This document shows, piece by piece, positions 55,828-64,000 of a stretch of DNA of 64,000 nt. The position numbers and the translations under genes are program-made. Numbering within the stretch: the stretch's first letter is position 1; the number at the start of each line of letters is the position of its first letter. Origin of the DNA: an uncultured Coriobacteriales bacterium (GTDB lineage Bacteria; Actinomycetota; Coriobacteriia; Coriobacteriales; UMGS124); NCBI GenBank assembly GCA_934636245.1, contig CAKUAI010000006.1:62001-126000 (forward strand). The letters are read 5' to 3'. The notes under the pieces are model-generated. The model was not told where the DNA came from. It saw only the letters and a program-made list of their open reading frames with translations, and searched no databases.

Positions 55828-58800
55828 CTATTCCCTCCCCTCGTACGTAGGCGCCCATTCCTTCAGACGAGGATCGTCGGCGCTCGTGATGATTTCCGTG
55901 CCGTCGTTACCGCAAGGCACGGGGTTGTTGAACGGCGAGTTCTCAGGCGTGGCCTTATAGATGTTGACCAGGTATCCGCGCAGCTGCGGGGCGCCCTTGC
56001 CCTCGCACTGGGCAAAGGAGTCGACGAGGCAGTTGCAGCCGGAAAGCTCGAAACCATGACCGGGCTGGTCAAGCTCGGGGAACCACCAGGAGTGCTCGAG
56101 GTTCACACGGCCCTCGCCGACGCAGGCGTTGACGTCGACGTTCTGGCGAATCTTGCCGAACGGCGTCTCGATCCACGCCCAATCACCGTTTTCCAGACCG
56201 AGGTCAGCGGCATCCTTGGGGTTGATCTCCATGCGCGGGACCGGCCACACCTCGCGGCACCAGGGAAGCTGGCGATGCTCGGTATGGAAGTACACCGGAA
56301 TGCGGCGACCGGTAGAGGCGATGTAGGGGTACTTGTCGAATGTATAGCCGCGAATCTTCTCGGCATTGGGGTTGTCGGGGTTGTTGCCCTGGACCTCGAC
56401 ATAGCCGCCTCCACCGTTAGGCGAGCTCTTGGGCTCGGTGTAGTAGGGCAGGGCGTACTTGGTGCCGTAAGGCTCGCCGGTGCACTGCTCGACCACGTTG
56501 CGGAGCTTGTTCTCGAAGTCGGTCACCCAAATCTCGTGGCGGCTCGTGTTGGTCTTAAAGCCGGGGCGGCCTTCGAAAGGCTTGCAGAGCCAGCCCGTCA
56601 TGAAACGGCGGCAGCAGCCGAAGCCGTTGGGGTTGGTGACACGGGCGTCATACCAGCCCTCGCGCTCGAACTTGTCTGCGTACTCCGCCCAGGTCATGCC
56701 CGTGGACTGGACGGCCTTGTCGCGCAGGAAGTCGCCCATCTCCCACTCGTCGCCGCCATCGGTGCGCGTCGTCCAGAAAGGAACGCCCTTCTGCTTGTAC
56801 CAGTCGGCAACCCAGTCGATGCCGTAGCGTGCCTCGCCGGGAGCCTCGATGCAGTGGATGTGGGCACCGTAGAAACCGTTGGAACCCTGGGCGATGCGCG
56901 TGCATCCGGGGATTTCCATCCAGTGCTGTTCGGGCAGCAAGATGTCGGCAAGCGAGGAGATGGCATCTTCCCAGAGGTTCGCGTCAACGAAGAACTCCAT
57001 GTTCTTGACGCCCTCGAAAGCCTCGAGGAGGTTGCTCTGGTTGAGGATGCCGCCGGCCTGAGTAAGTCCGCCGTAAATACGGTAGGGCTCACCGGTCTGC
57101 ATCGCGCGGTACACCGTGGTGGCGTCGCCGCTCTGATAGGGCTTCTTCATCGCGCGCTTCGCCTGCTCGGGGTCGGTCACGCGGTTCTTGTCGCCCACAC
57201 GCAGGAACTGGCCGGTGATACGGCTGGTCTGATCGGTGTTGATCGAGGCGCAGGGCGTGTTTCCGCGGTGCCCGCCGGGCACGTCCATGTTGCCCATGAT
57301 GGCGTCCAGGGCCTCCAAGGTATGGATGACCTTCATGCCGTTGCCGGTGTGCTCATGGGTCACGGCAAAGTTAATGGAACCGTTGAAAGTGCCGCTTGCC
57401 GGGTCATAGCGATGCGCATAGGCATGGAAGGCGTCGCAGATCAGCTGGGCCTTGACGCCGGTCGTCTCCTCGGCTGCCTCAGGCGTCCACTCCGCGCAGT
57501 TGTCGTAATAATGTTCGAACACCGTGCGCAGCTTGACCGTGTTGCCGCCCTTGAGCGTAATCTCAGGAATGTCATCCGAGTAAAGCGCCGGGTCGGTGGG
57601 ATACGAGCACCCGTCGACGACAGGCATGTCGTCGGGGTCGGGCAGGAACTCGTCGGCGATGCCGGGTCGCTGGCTGTGGACCATCTGTCCCTTGGCCTCT
57701 TCCCACTCGTAGGCATCCCACAGGGACTTTTCCTGAAGCTCGTTGTTGGAAGGCTCGTACTGGGCAGCCTGCATATACCACTCGGAGCCGGGGACGTACT
57801 TAGGCTTGAATGCGCCCTCGCCCTCCCACAGGCCCGTGGCAGAATCCAGGTACGTGAAACGCTGGTTGGCGGCATCCCACACGATGAAGCGGTGCGGGTC
57901 TCCGTCGCCCTCAACATCCCAAGGCAGCATGGCGGGATCGACGTCGCACTCCTTGAGGAGGGCGGTGGTGTAGGTACGCTTGGCCGGCGTCGTGCCAACG
58001 AGGCCGACGATCTTGTACTCCTCGTCGGTTACGCCCGTGGGCTCCATTTCCTCGCACACAAGGAACGAGCAGTTGGTCCAGCGCTTCACATACCAGTCGT
58101 CGTACAGCTCCTCGTCGATGGCCATCTTCGTCCAGGCAAGGGCGATGGCGCTGTCGGTGCCGGGACGGGGGCCGAGGTAGTAGCCGTTGTCGCGGCTCGC
58201 GGCTTCCTTGGCGAGGTTCGACATGCGGGCATCGATGTTGATGTAGGCGTTCGCACCGTTTGCGTTGTCGACAGCCACGCGACCGGGATCGTCGTAGTTG
58301 GAGACCTCAATGCCCGATCCCCACTGCACCCACACGTTGGGCTTCCAGATGTTCTCACAGAAGTACATCTCGTTGCCGCTGCCCGAAGTCGCGCCGGTGA
58401 CCGCCGTGCGCGGACCCTTGCAAACCTGACCAGGGGACACCGCGTTGGGCGAGTCGTACAGATACGCCATGGCGCTCATGCCGCTCATGGCGTAGATGCG
58501 GCTGGTACCGCCGAAGAAAGCGAGTGCCGCTCCACCGTACTTTGCTTGAATCTCGTCGAACTTGGCACACGCAGTCTCAATGGCCTCTTCCCACGTGATG
58601 CGCTCCCAGCAGGGGTTCTCTCCCTTGGGCGTCATACGCTTCATCGGATACGTCAGGCGCATCGGATGGTATGCGGCCTGCAGCGAGGCTTGGCTCTTGG
58701 CGCAGCAGTTGCCCATACCACCGGGATAGCTCGGGTCACCCTCGATCTTGACTGCACGGCCGTTCTTCACGGTCACAAGCACGCCGCACTCGAACTTGCC

Positions 58801-58974
58801 GCAACCGCGACATGCCGTCCTGATTACCTTGGTATCGCCATCCTCTTTAAGCGTGAAATGAATCGCTTCCTCGGCGAGTCCCTTAACGGGGGTCACATTG
58901 CTCACCGCGGCAGCCGCGCCGGCAAGTGCCGCCGCCTTCAAGAACCCTCGACGGCTCATGCTCAAACCCGACAT
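55828..58974 (-). CDS. Molybdopterin oxidoreductase, DMSO-reductase family, Tat-exported
   Basis: The protein has 1048 residues. The ATG at 58974 has AAAGGAGG upstream. A Tat signal (SMSRRGFLKAAALAGAAAAV) precedes an N-terminal [4Fe-4S] motif (TACRGCGKFECGVLVT, then GNCCAKSQ). ENPCWERITWEEAIETACAK and FGGTSRIYAM follow, with cofactor-binding segments (HTGNGMKVIHTLEALDAIMG, then DVPGGHRGNTPCAS) and a C-terminal dinucleotide-binding domain (DLGLENGDWAWIETPFGKIR). It reduces an unidentified substrate at the cell surface using electrons from the ferredoxin subunit. Similar enzymes are very abundant in gut Coriobacteriia. Confidence 0.93.
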   Translation of the reverse strand: MSGLSMSRRGFLKAAALAGAAAAVSNVTPVKGLAEEAIHFTLKEDGDTKVIRTACRGCGKFECGVLVTVKNGRAVKIEGDPSYPGGMGNCCAKSQASLQAAYHPMRLTYPMKRMTPKGENPCWERITWEEAIETACAKFDEIQAKYGGAALAFFGGTSRIYAMSGMSAMAYLYDSPNAVSPGQVCKGPRTAVTGATSGSGNEMYFCENIWKPNVWVQWGSGIEVSNYDDPGRVAVDNANGANAYINIDARMSNLAKEAASRDNGYYLGPRPGTDSAIALAWTKMAIDEELYDDWYVKRWTNCSFLVCEEMEPTGVTDEEYKIVGLVGTTPAKRTYTTALLKECDVDPAMLPWDVEGDGDPHRFIVWDAANQRFTYLDSATGLWEGEGAFKPKYVPGSEWYMQAAQYEPSNNELQEKSLWDAYEWEEAKGQMVHSQRPGIADEFLPDPDDMPVVDGCSYPTDPALYSDDIPEITLKGGNTVKLRTVFEHYYDNCAEWTPEAAEETTGVKAQLICDAFHAYAHRYDPASGTFNGSINFAVTHEHTGNGMKVIHTLEALDAIMGNMDVPGGHRGNTPCASINTDQTSRITGQFLRVGDKNRVTDPEQAKRAMKKPYQSGDATTVYRAMQTGEPYRIYGGLTQAGGILNQSNLLEAFEGVKNMEFFVDANLWEDAISSLADILLPEQHWMEIPGCTRIAQGSNGFYGAHIHCIEAPGEARYGIDWVADWYKQKGVPFWTTRTDGGDEWEMGDFLRDKAVQSTGMTWAEYADKFEREGWYDARVTNPNGFGCCRRFMTGWLCKPFEGRPGFKTNTSRHEIWVTDFENKLRNVVEQCTGEPYGTKYALPYYTEPKSSPNGGGGYVEVQGNNPDNPNAEKIRGYTFDKYPYIASTGRRIPVYFHTEHRQLPWCREVWPVPRMEINPKDAADLGLENGDWAWIETPFGKIRQNVDVNACVGEGRVNLEHSWWFPELDQPGHGFELSGCNCLVDSFAQCEGKGAPQLRGYLVNIYKATPENSPFNNPVPCGNDGTEIITSADDPRLKEWAPTYEGRE

Positions 58975-59167
58975 GGCGTACCTCCTTTCCCTTTTCCCAC
59001 ATCCGATACCAACTGTCTTCACCGAGCGCATCCCTTGCGTCCGGCAAAATCCATTGTTCACAAGGCAGGGGATGTGACTACCCACGGTGCGTGTGGCGAA
59101 CTTGGAAAGAATCTCTCGCCTTCCCACAGGCCGTGTGACATCAAGGCACTCAAAACGGTGTGATTTT

Positions 59168-59190
59168 GTCTCACACCACGAGTGTGAGAC
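59168..59190. promoter_or_regulatory. Inverted repeat between divergent reductase and chaperone operons
   Basis: GTCTCACAC and GTGTGAGAC are perfect inverted copies around CACGA. It lies between the molybdopterin reductase start (58974) and the chaperone operon start (59311). The 336-base spacer holds no gene. It is a likely operator for the nearby LuxR-type regulator or another factor that controls both operons. Confidence 0.6.
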
Positions 59191-59310
59191 CCCTCACCCT
59201 TCGCGTTGCCAATCATCTAGCGCGGGTGCAGACAAGCAGTTAAAACGGCATATTCTTATCTGCGTCGCACAAAGTGCCCCCATAAGGCGCAGGGAAGAGA
59301 GGGATTGGGT

Positions 59311-60000
59311 ATGGAAATCGAAGAGAAACAGAGCCAAGAAGAAATCCGGGTCGAAGATGACCAGCGGCTCGCTGAAAAACGCGAAACGGCCGAATCGCAT
59401 GTCGAGGATGCCCCTACAGTTGCCGAGAAGCTTGCCGAGCTGCTCAACGAGATGGGTGCCCAGCGCGAGCAGATGGTCAAGATCGTCGAGTGCTGCAGTG
59501 AAGAGCGCACCGCCGAGGAAATCGACGCGGCCCTTGCTCCCCTGCGTGAGTACCGGCGCAGCGTCTACTCCCCCATCACCATGCGCTCGCTGCTTCTCAA
59601 GGCCGGAGCGCTCGAATATCACGACAACGACGAGCAACCCGAGGAGCAGACCGACGCGGAAGGCAACCTGGTGCTTCCGCAGACCACCCAGGCGACGTGG
59701 ATCGCCACCACCGAGGCTCTTGAATATTGCAAGTCGCTGGACCCCTTCGCCGACCTTGCCTGCGCGCTCGATGGGATCGCCAATCGCAAGACATACATGG
59801 ATGTCCTGAACTTCTGTGCAGCCGCGCCCCGCTCGGTCAGCGACGTATCGGCGCTCCTCACCGAGGCATGTCCCGAAGACGCAACCCCTCTCGATGCAGG
59901 AGGCGTTGTGGGCAAACTCGAGGAGATAGGCGCGCTTGAGTGGAGGGGCGCCTGGACCATAACCCCCCTCGGCAACGACTACCTCGGCCTCAATTCCTAA
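59311..60000 (+). CDS. Hypothetical protein in TorD chaperone operon
   Basis: The protein has 229 residues. The start is charged (MEIEEKQSQEEIRVEDDQRL), then helices with AEKLAELLNEMGAQREQMVK, and a C-terminal part (VGKLEEIGALEWRGAWTITP, then LGNDYLGLNS) that looks like a winged-helix end. No family is named. It is the first gene of the operon with the TorD chaperone, so it probably helps reductase maturation or control. TTG at 59305 is an alternative start. Confidence 0.7.
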   Translation: MEIEEKQSQEEIRVEDDQRLAEKRETAESHVEDAPTVAEKLAELLNEMGAQREQMVKIVECCSEERTAEEIDAALAPLREYRRSVYSPITMRSLLLKAGALEYHDNDEQPEEQTDAEGNLVLPQTTQATWIATTEALEYCKSLDPFADLACALDGIANRKTYMDVLNFCAAAPRSVSDVSALLTEACPEDATPLDAGGVVGKLEEIGALEWRGAWTITPLGNDYLGLNS

Positions 60001-60022
60001 CAGAACGAGAAAGGGCAATTCG

Positions 60023-60754
60023 ATGACCGATTCACACGCCCCCGCAAACGAAGCGAGTCAGGAAGGCGTCTCCACGTTCATGGAGAGCCGTGCGACGATG
60101 TACGACCTGCTCGCACGCGTCTATCACAAGGAGGTCGACGAGGACTTCCTCGCAGAGCTACGCGCCATGCACTATCCGCAGAACTCCGACAACGCACAGG
60201 TCAACGAAGCATTCAGGCGTGTCTACGCATACCTGCGTCATGCGCCTGAGGACGTGCTCGAGGAGCTGGCAGTCGACTATGGCCTGGCGTTTCTGGGAGC
60301 CGGAAAGCTTAACCCCGAGGCGGCGTATCCGTACGAATCCGTCTACACCTCCACGCACGCCCTGCTCATGCAAGAGGCACGCGACGAGGCCCTTGCCATA
60401 TATCGCTCTCAGGGAATCGACAAGAGCGATACCTGGAGGGACCCAGAGGACCACATAGCGCTCGAGCTTGAGTTTATGGCAACCTTGAGCAGGCGCACAG
60501 CCCAGGCCATAACGGATGCAGACGACGATACCGCCCGCTCCCTTATCGCCACACAACATGGGTTCCTGACACATCACCTGCTCAATTGGGCGCCCCGATT
60601 CCTTGTCGACGTCCCCCGCTATGCTCGCACCGATTTCTACAAGGCGTTCGCCCAACTGACAGACGCTTTTTTGTCCGATGATCTCGAGCTGATAGAAGAC
60701 ATCGCCCACAGCTCGGGCATCGAACTTGCCCAAGGGAGCGAGAGGAATGCTTAG
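60023..60754 (+). CDS. torD: TorD/DmsD-family reductase chaperone
   Basis: The protein has 243 residues and is all helix. Family features are ESRATMYDLLARVYHKEVDE, VDYGLAFLGAGKLNPEAAYP, YESVYTSTHALLMQEARDEA, PEDHIALELEFMATLSRRTA and FLTHHLLNWAPRFLVDV. It holds the molybdopterin reductase until cofactor is inserted and the Tat signal can be used. The adjacent reductase, transcribed divergently, is the likely client. Confidence 0.9.
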   Translation: MTDSHAPANEASQEGVSTFMESRATMYDLLARVYHKEVDEDFLAELRAMHYPQNSDNAQVNEAFRRVYAYLRHAPEDVLEELAVDYGLAFLGAGKLNPEAAYPYESVYTSTHALLMQEARDEALAIYRSQGIDKSDTWRDPEDHIALELEFMATLSRRTAQAITDADDDTARSLIATQHGFLTHHLLNWAPRFLVDVPRYARTDFYKAFAQLTDAFLSDDLELIEDIAHSSGIELAQGSERNA

Positions 60755-61310
60755 GCCCACGTGCGCACTCACATTCGAGCTGGCCGGAGCAGACGCCAAT
60801 AGCGATGTTGCCGCAGCAATCAAACGAAGCTTCGCCTTCATTGCCCCCACGCACGTTGTGCGCGCCACTGATCCCGGCGCCCTGGCAAGCAAGATTTACC
60901 TGGAAGTCCGCGCCTCGCATCACGCATTATGGGATTTCGGGCAACCCGAGAGCGACGCCACCTGGTCGCAGGCACTCATGCCTTGGCTTACAAACAAGCT
61001 CTCCAAGCTTATGGGTTGTGTTTGCGAGTGCAATAACCCGCAGCGGTCGTCATATTTTGGAGGGACGCACTTCAACACCCTTGTAATTGCCCTTGCGCCC
61101 TGCGTTTTCACCTTCGAGCTTGAGCCCGACGGCAGCCTTCGCGACGTGGCAAACACACTCGACCAGCTGAGGGCACAGGTTTCAAAGGACGGCCTCGGCG
61201 CAGATCGCATCAGACGCATCCGCATACCCTCCGATGCCACCCGCGCCGGTGCAGACTGGGTCGACATGGAGCTTGACGGCGGCTCGGCACAGAGGGTGTA
61301 CCTCTCCTAA
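60747..61310 (+). CDS. Hypothetical protein coupled to TorD
   Basis: The protein has 187 residues and overlaps the TorD gene by eight bases. Middle and end include ASKIYLEVRASHHALWDFGQ, then LTNKLSKLMGCVCECNNPQR and TFELEPDGSLRDVANTLDQL. The CVCEC cluster might bind metal. No family is recognised. Operon position suggests a role in maturation of the reductase. Confidence 0.68.
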   Translation: MLRPTCALTFELAGADANSDVAAAIKRSFAFIAPTHVVRATDPGALASKIYLEVRASHHALWDFGQPESDATWSQALMPWLTNKLSKLMGCVCECNNPQRSSYFGGTHFNTLVIALAPCVFTFELEPDGSLRDVANTLDQLRAQVSKDGLGADRIRRIRIPSDATRAGADWVDMELDGGSAQRVYLS

Positions 61311-61320
61311 TGTTTTGAAA

Positions 61321-61362
61321 CGAGGTGCCAGGGTCCATTTCTTCGCGGGCCCTGGCACCTCG
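61321..61362. terminator. Terminator between convergent chaperone operon and LuxR gene
   Basis: CGAGGTGCCAGGG pairs with CCCTGGCACCTCG around a loop with TTTCTTCG, and GTTTGG follows. It can serve both directions. Confidence 0.75.
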
Positions 61363-61430
61363 TTTGGAGAACCTCCGACAAGAGCTTCTGCTCGGCAAGA
61401 TGATGCAGAGCGGCGGGCTCCCAAGCTTGT

Positions 61431-62945
61431 CTATTGCGCCTTCTTTGCTTCGGCGAATGCCTCGTCAACCAATTTGATGAGCTCTTGCTGGGAATGAATG
61501 CCCATCTTGGAGTAAATGACGCGCATATGGGACTTTGTCGTGTTCAGAGACACGCCCAGCTCCTCAGAAATGCTGCGCGCGTTCTTGCCCTTAGAACAAA
61601 GAGACAGAACCCTGCCTTCCTGTGCAGTGAGGCCATATACGTCGCAAAGAGAGGCAACGACGTCTTTGTGTGGGGCAACAGCGTGCCTTGCAAGCGGAGG
61701 CATCTCAGCGCCTGCCAAACCCCCACCCATTGCATGGCCACACCCCGGTACCGTCTGTGCGGCCATGTCGGTCATTCGGATAATACATGCAACCGAACAG
61801 CACAATGCCAGCACGAGCGCGCCGCCCGCAATCAGGCCGACGGGAAAACCAGGGTTGGCAGCGGCAAAATTCATGACTACCGTCGAGGTCATTCGAGCGG
61901 CAAAGTTGCAGACATAGCCGAGCGCGACCACCATAAACGGGGTCCACCCATAAGGCAGGCGCGCAAAAGGCAGCGCCCACACGACAAGCATGATAAGGAA
62001 TGTTCCCAAAGCCGCAAGAACCAGATAGACGGTCACAATCACGCTGTCCAGGTAGTTCACGAGCGACAGCGCGACGGTCGTCAGGGCAAACATGGCCAAA
62101 AAGAAAAGCGCAAGTGACACACGAGGCTGGCTGCGAACCTTATCGCTTGCACATGCCACAGCCAAGATGCACACGCCAGCAAGCGCATTCCCCACGGCAA
62201 TGGAAAGCTGGCTCGAGAAGTTCCTCTCTTGAATGACAAGCGTGGGCTGAAGAGTCTGCCCCGTGGTAAACACAAAGCACAGCACGACGACACAAAGCAA
62301 TGCAATGAGCGAGGGACGCGAGACATCTACCGTCAGCAGGTCGTCCCTTTCGCTCAAAGCCGAAGCGTCTGCATCACTCATTTTTTGAAAGCATGTTTTA
62401 AAAAGCGCAGCCGAGACAAGCGGCAGAACAACAAGCGCAAGCATGCAGGGAACTCGTTGGAACAGCGTTAAGAGGACCTGTGTTGCACCCATCCCAAGCA
62501 CTGCAAGGCCAAAAACTGCGACAGTACGCTTCAGACCGCTCCTCACAATGCACTCAGCCCACGCAAGGACAAGCAGGACTCCAATGGATTCCTCCAACAG
62601 CTTGCCAACCAGCATAAGCCCAGGAACTTCGGTGATGAAAAGATATGGGGAATACCGCATCAGAAGAGCCAGCGCAAAACAGCCCGCAATGGCAAACACC
62701 CTCTTGGGGCTTGACGACAGGACAGAGCGGCTCGCGTTTTTATGCGAAAGAACAAGCACCGCAAGCGCCGCCAAAGTGGCGAGCAGATGCCGCAACGTCA
62801 GCGACAACTCAACGGGATAAATACCATCTATGGTATTCAACCTCATCCCACTCATGGCGGTCAGTGCGCACGCCAGGCCCAAAGCAGCACTCACGAGCCA
62901 GGGCTCCTCGCGAAACAACCCTTTTGCGCTGTCAAAAGTTCCCAT
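61431..62945 (-). CDS. LuxR-family regulator with 12 membrane helices
   Basis: The protein has 504 residues. About twelve hydrophobic helices fill residues 20-410 in an MFS-like pattern (such as EPWLVSAALGLACALTAMSG, VFAIAGCFALALLMRYSPYL, TFLIMLVVWALPFARLPYGW). The C-terminal 65 residues are a LuxR helix-turn-helix (VYGLTAQEGRVLSLCSKGKN, ISEELGVSLNTTKSHMRVIY). Coriobacteriia carry many such membrane sensors beside reductase genes. It probably senses a small molecule and controls the reductase/chaperone operons. The ATG at 62945 has GGGGAGA upstream. Confidence 0.88.
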   Translation of the reverse strand: MGTFDSAKGLFREEPWLVSAALGLACALTAMSGMRLNTIDGIYPVELSLTLRHLLATLAALAVLVLSHKNASRSVLSSSPKRVFAIAGCFALALLMRYSPYLFITEVPGLMLVGKLLEESIGVLLVLAWAECIVRSGLKRTVAVFGLAVLGMGATQVLLTLFQRVPCMLALVVLPLVSAALFKTCFQKMSDADASALSERDDLLTVDVSRPSLIALLCVVVLCFVFTTGQTLQPTLVIQERNFSSQLSIAVGNALAGVCILAVACASDKVRSQPRVSLALFFLAMFALTTVALSLVNYLDSVIVTVYLVLAALGTFLIMLVVWALPFARLPYGWTPFMVVALGYVCNFAARMTSTVVMNFAAANPGFPVGLIAGGALVLALCCSVACIIRMTDMAAQTVPGCGHAMGGGLAGAEMPPLARHAVAPHKDVVASLCDVYGLTAQEGRVLSLCSKGKNARSISEELGVSLNTTKSHMRVIYSKMGIHSQQELIKLVDEAFAEAKKAQ

Positions 62946-63036
62946 GAATCCAATCTCCCCTCTAAGCGGCAAAAAGGGTATCACACTTTGCCTCATCGCC
63001 CGTGCGGCAGGCGGCGGTCCGAGGCCGCGCGACTCC

Positions 63037-64000
63037 CTATCGCGTCACGTAGGCCCGGAGCAGGTCGTAGGTGTTGCGCACGCCGTCGATGTGGGAGCGC
63101 TCGTAGTTGTGGGAGGCGTAGACACCCGGGCCGATGAGTCCGTGGCGGATGTCAAAGCCGGCACGCAGGGTAGCCTCGACGTCTGAGCCGTAGTGCGGGT
63201 AGACGTCGATGGCGTAGTCGAGGCCGAGCTCGCGGGCAAGGCCCGCCAGCTCGCTCACGACCTCGTAGTTATAGGGGCCGCCGGAATCCTTGGCGCAGAT
63301 CGACACCATGCGCTCGGTGCAGCCAAGGTCGTCTCCCACGCAACCCATGTCCACCGAGATCATCTCCTCGGTGTCGGCCGGCACGAAGCTGCCGCCGTGG
63401 CCCACCTCCTCGTACACGGTGAAGAGCAGGCTCACTTTGCGGTTGAGGGCGAGGCCCTCGTCGTGCACGGCCTTGGCCAGGCCGAGCAGGATGGCAGCGG
63501 AGAGCTTGTCGTCGAGAAAGCGGCTCTTGACGTAGCCGCTCTCGGTCACAACAGTGCGCGGGTCGAGCGCGATGATGTCGCCGGGCTGCACGCCGAGCGC
63601 AAGCGTCTCCTCCTTGGTGGAGACGTTCTCGTCGAGCAGGATCTCCATGTTCTCCTCGACGGTATCCGTCTTCTTGTCGGCCACGTGCGCCGAGGGCTCC
63701 TTGTTGAGCACGACGCCCGTGTACACGCGCCCGTCGCGCGTGTGGACCGTGCAGTTCTCGCCGTCGGCCGTGCTCCACTGGTGCCCGCCGAGCGTGGTGG
63801 GGCGAAGCCTGCCGGTCTTTTTTACCGAGCGCACCATGGCGCCGAGCGTGTCGACGTGCGCAGCGAGCACGAGGGGACTTCCCTGTCCGCCCAGCTCAAC
63901 CAGCACGTTGCCCTTGCGAGAGAGCTGCGGCTCGTAGCCCATGCCCTCAAGCGTGGCGCACACGTACGCGGCGGCCTGCTTGGTGAAGCCCGAGGGGCTC
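63037..64000 (-). CDS. M42-family aminopeptidase, 5' part outside window
   Basis: The visible part is about 320 residues and runs off the right edge. M42 features are present: SPLVLAAHVDTLGAMVRSVK with a metal His/Asp, SRFLDDKLSAAILLGLAKAV with the bridging Asp, LLFTVYEEVGHGGSFVPADT with the catalytic Glu pair, EMISVDMGCVGDDL, and a C-terminal HYGSDVEATLRAGFDIRHGL. It is a two-metal aminopeptidase for peptides in the cytosol. The start lies past 64000. Confidence 0.9.
   Translation of the reverse strand, partial: SPSGFTKQAAAYVCATLEGMGYEPQLSRKGNVLVELGGQGSPLVLAAHVDTLGAMVRSVKKTGRLRPTTLGGHQWSTADGENCTVHTRDGRVYTGVVLNKEPSAHVADKKTDTVEENMEILLDENVSTKEETLALGVQPGDIIALDPRTVVTESGYVKSRFLDDKLSAAILLGLAKAVHDEGLALNRKVSLLFTVYEEVGHGGSFVPADTEEMISVDMGCVGDDLGCTERMVSICAKDSGGPYNYEVVSELAGLARELGLDYAIDVYPHYGSDVEATLRAGFDIRHGLIGPGVYASHNYERSHIDGVRNTYDLLRAYVTR

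Noticed and set aside
55135..59163. A 1342-codon open frame on the plus strand opposite the molybdopterin/ferredoxin genes
   Set aside because: It mirrors the codon pattern of strong minus-strand genes with Tat signal, Fe-S motifs and good ribosome sites; its Leu/Val/Gly-rich product shows no domain.

Overview
The window is GC-rich and gene-dense. It most likely comes from an anaerobic actinobacterium of the class Coriobacteriia (Eggerthellaceae, Atopobiaceae or Coriobacteriaceae). This is inferred from three things: the GC-rich codon use, a Tat-exported molybdopterin/FAD reductase locus with a membrane-anchored LuxR regulator, and ferredoxin-linked 2-oxoacid metabolism. Genus cannot be decided from the sequence alone. 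No tRNA, rRNA, insertion sequence or CRISPR array was seen.

Positions 1 to about 31,000 are a prophage of siphovirus type whose left end lies outside the window. In order it carries: a decayed left flank (a broken RhuM gene and a leftover copy of a repressor tail); a divergent CI/Cro-like switch with repeated operators; a run of small early genes; an SSB, a replisome-organizer-like protein and a DnaC-like ATPase; a tyrosine integrase that sits unusually far from either end; an RHH-like gene bordered by perfect palindromes; packaging and head genes (terminases, HK97 portal, ClpP-like protease, HK97 capsid); tail genes, including a chaperone pair joined by a canonical -1 frameshift site; a collagen-like tail protein and a BppU-like baseplate protein; and XkdX, holin and endolysin.

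The most notable system is a complete diversity-generating retroelement (DGR) between the baseplate gene and the lysis genes (26,479-29,508). The order is target gene with 3' variable repeat, GC hairpin, avd, template repeat, reverse transcriptase. The two 135-bp repeats differ at 12 positions. All 12 are adenines in the template, and all 12 change an amino acid of the target. This is the signature of adenine-directed mutagenic retrohoming, which lets the phage vary its probable receptor-binding protein.

From 31 kb on the sequence is host chromosome. It holds: an orphan HicB-like antitoxin beside a HicA remnant; an ATP-grasp (glutathionylspermidine-synthase-like) gene with an unknown partner; YhbY and LarE; a probable aromatic or branched amino-acid catabolic cluster (PaaK-like CoA ligase, stand-alone LysR-type ligand domain, 2-oxoacid:ferredoxin oxidoreductase, aminotransferase); a glycine riboswitch ahead of an AGCS symporter; a flavin reductase-rubredoxin-rubrerythrin fusion behind a Fur/PerR-type palindrome; an Ldh_2-type dehydrogenase; and a GntR/DUF1648 pair.

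A symmetrical array of five 27-bp repeats with exact 41-bp period lies at 51,469-51,765. The right end is a respiratory reductase locus: an SMP-30-like lactonase, a Tat-exported FAD reductase, a Tat-exported molybdopterin reductase with its four-cluster ferredoxin, and a divergent TorD chaperone operon. A 12-TM LuxR regulator follows, then an M42 aminopeptidase cut by the window edge.
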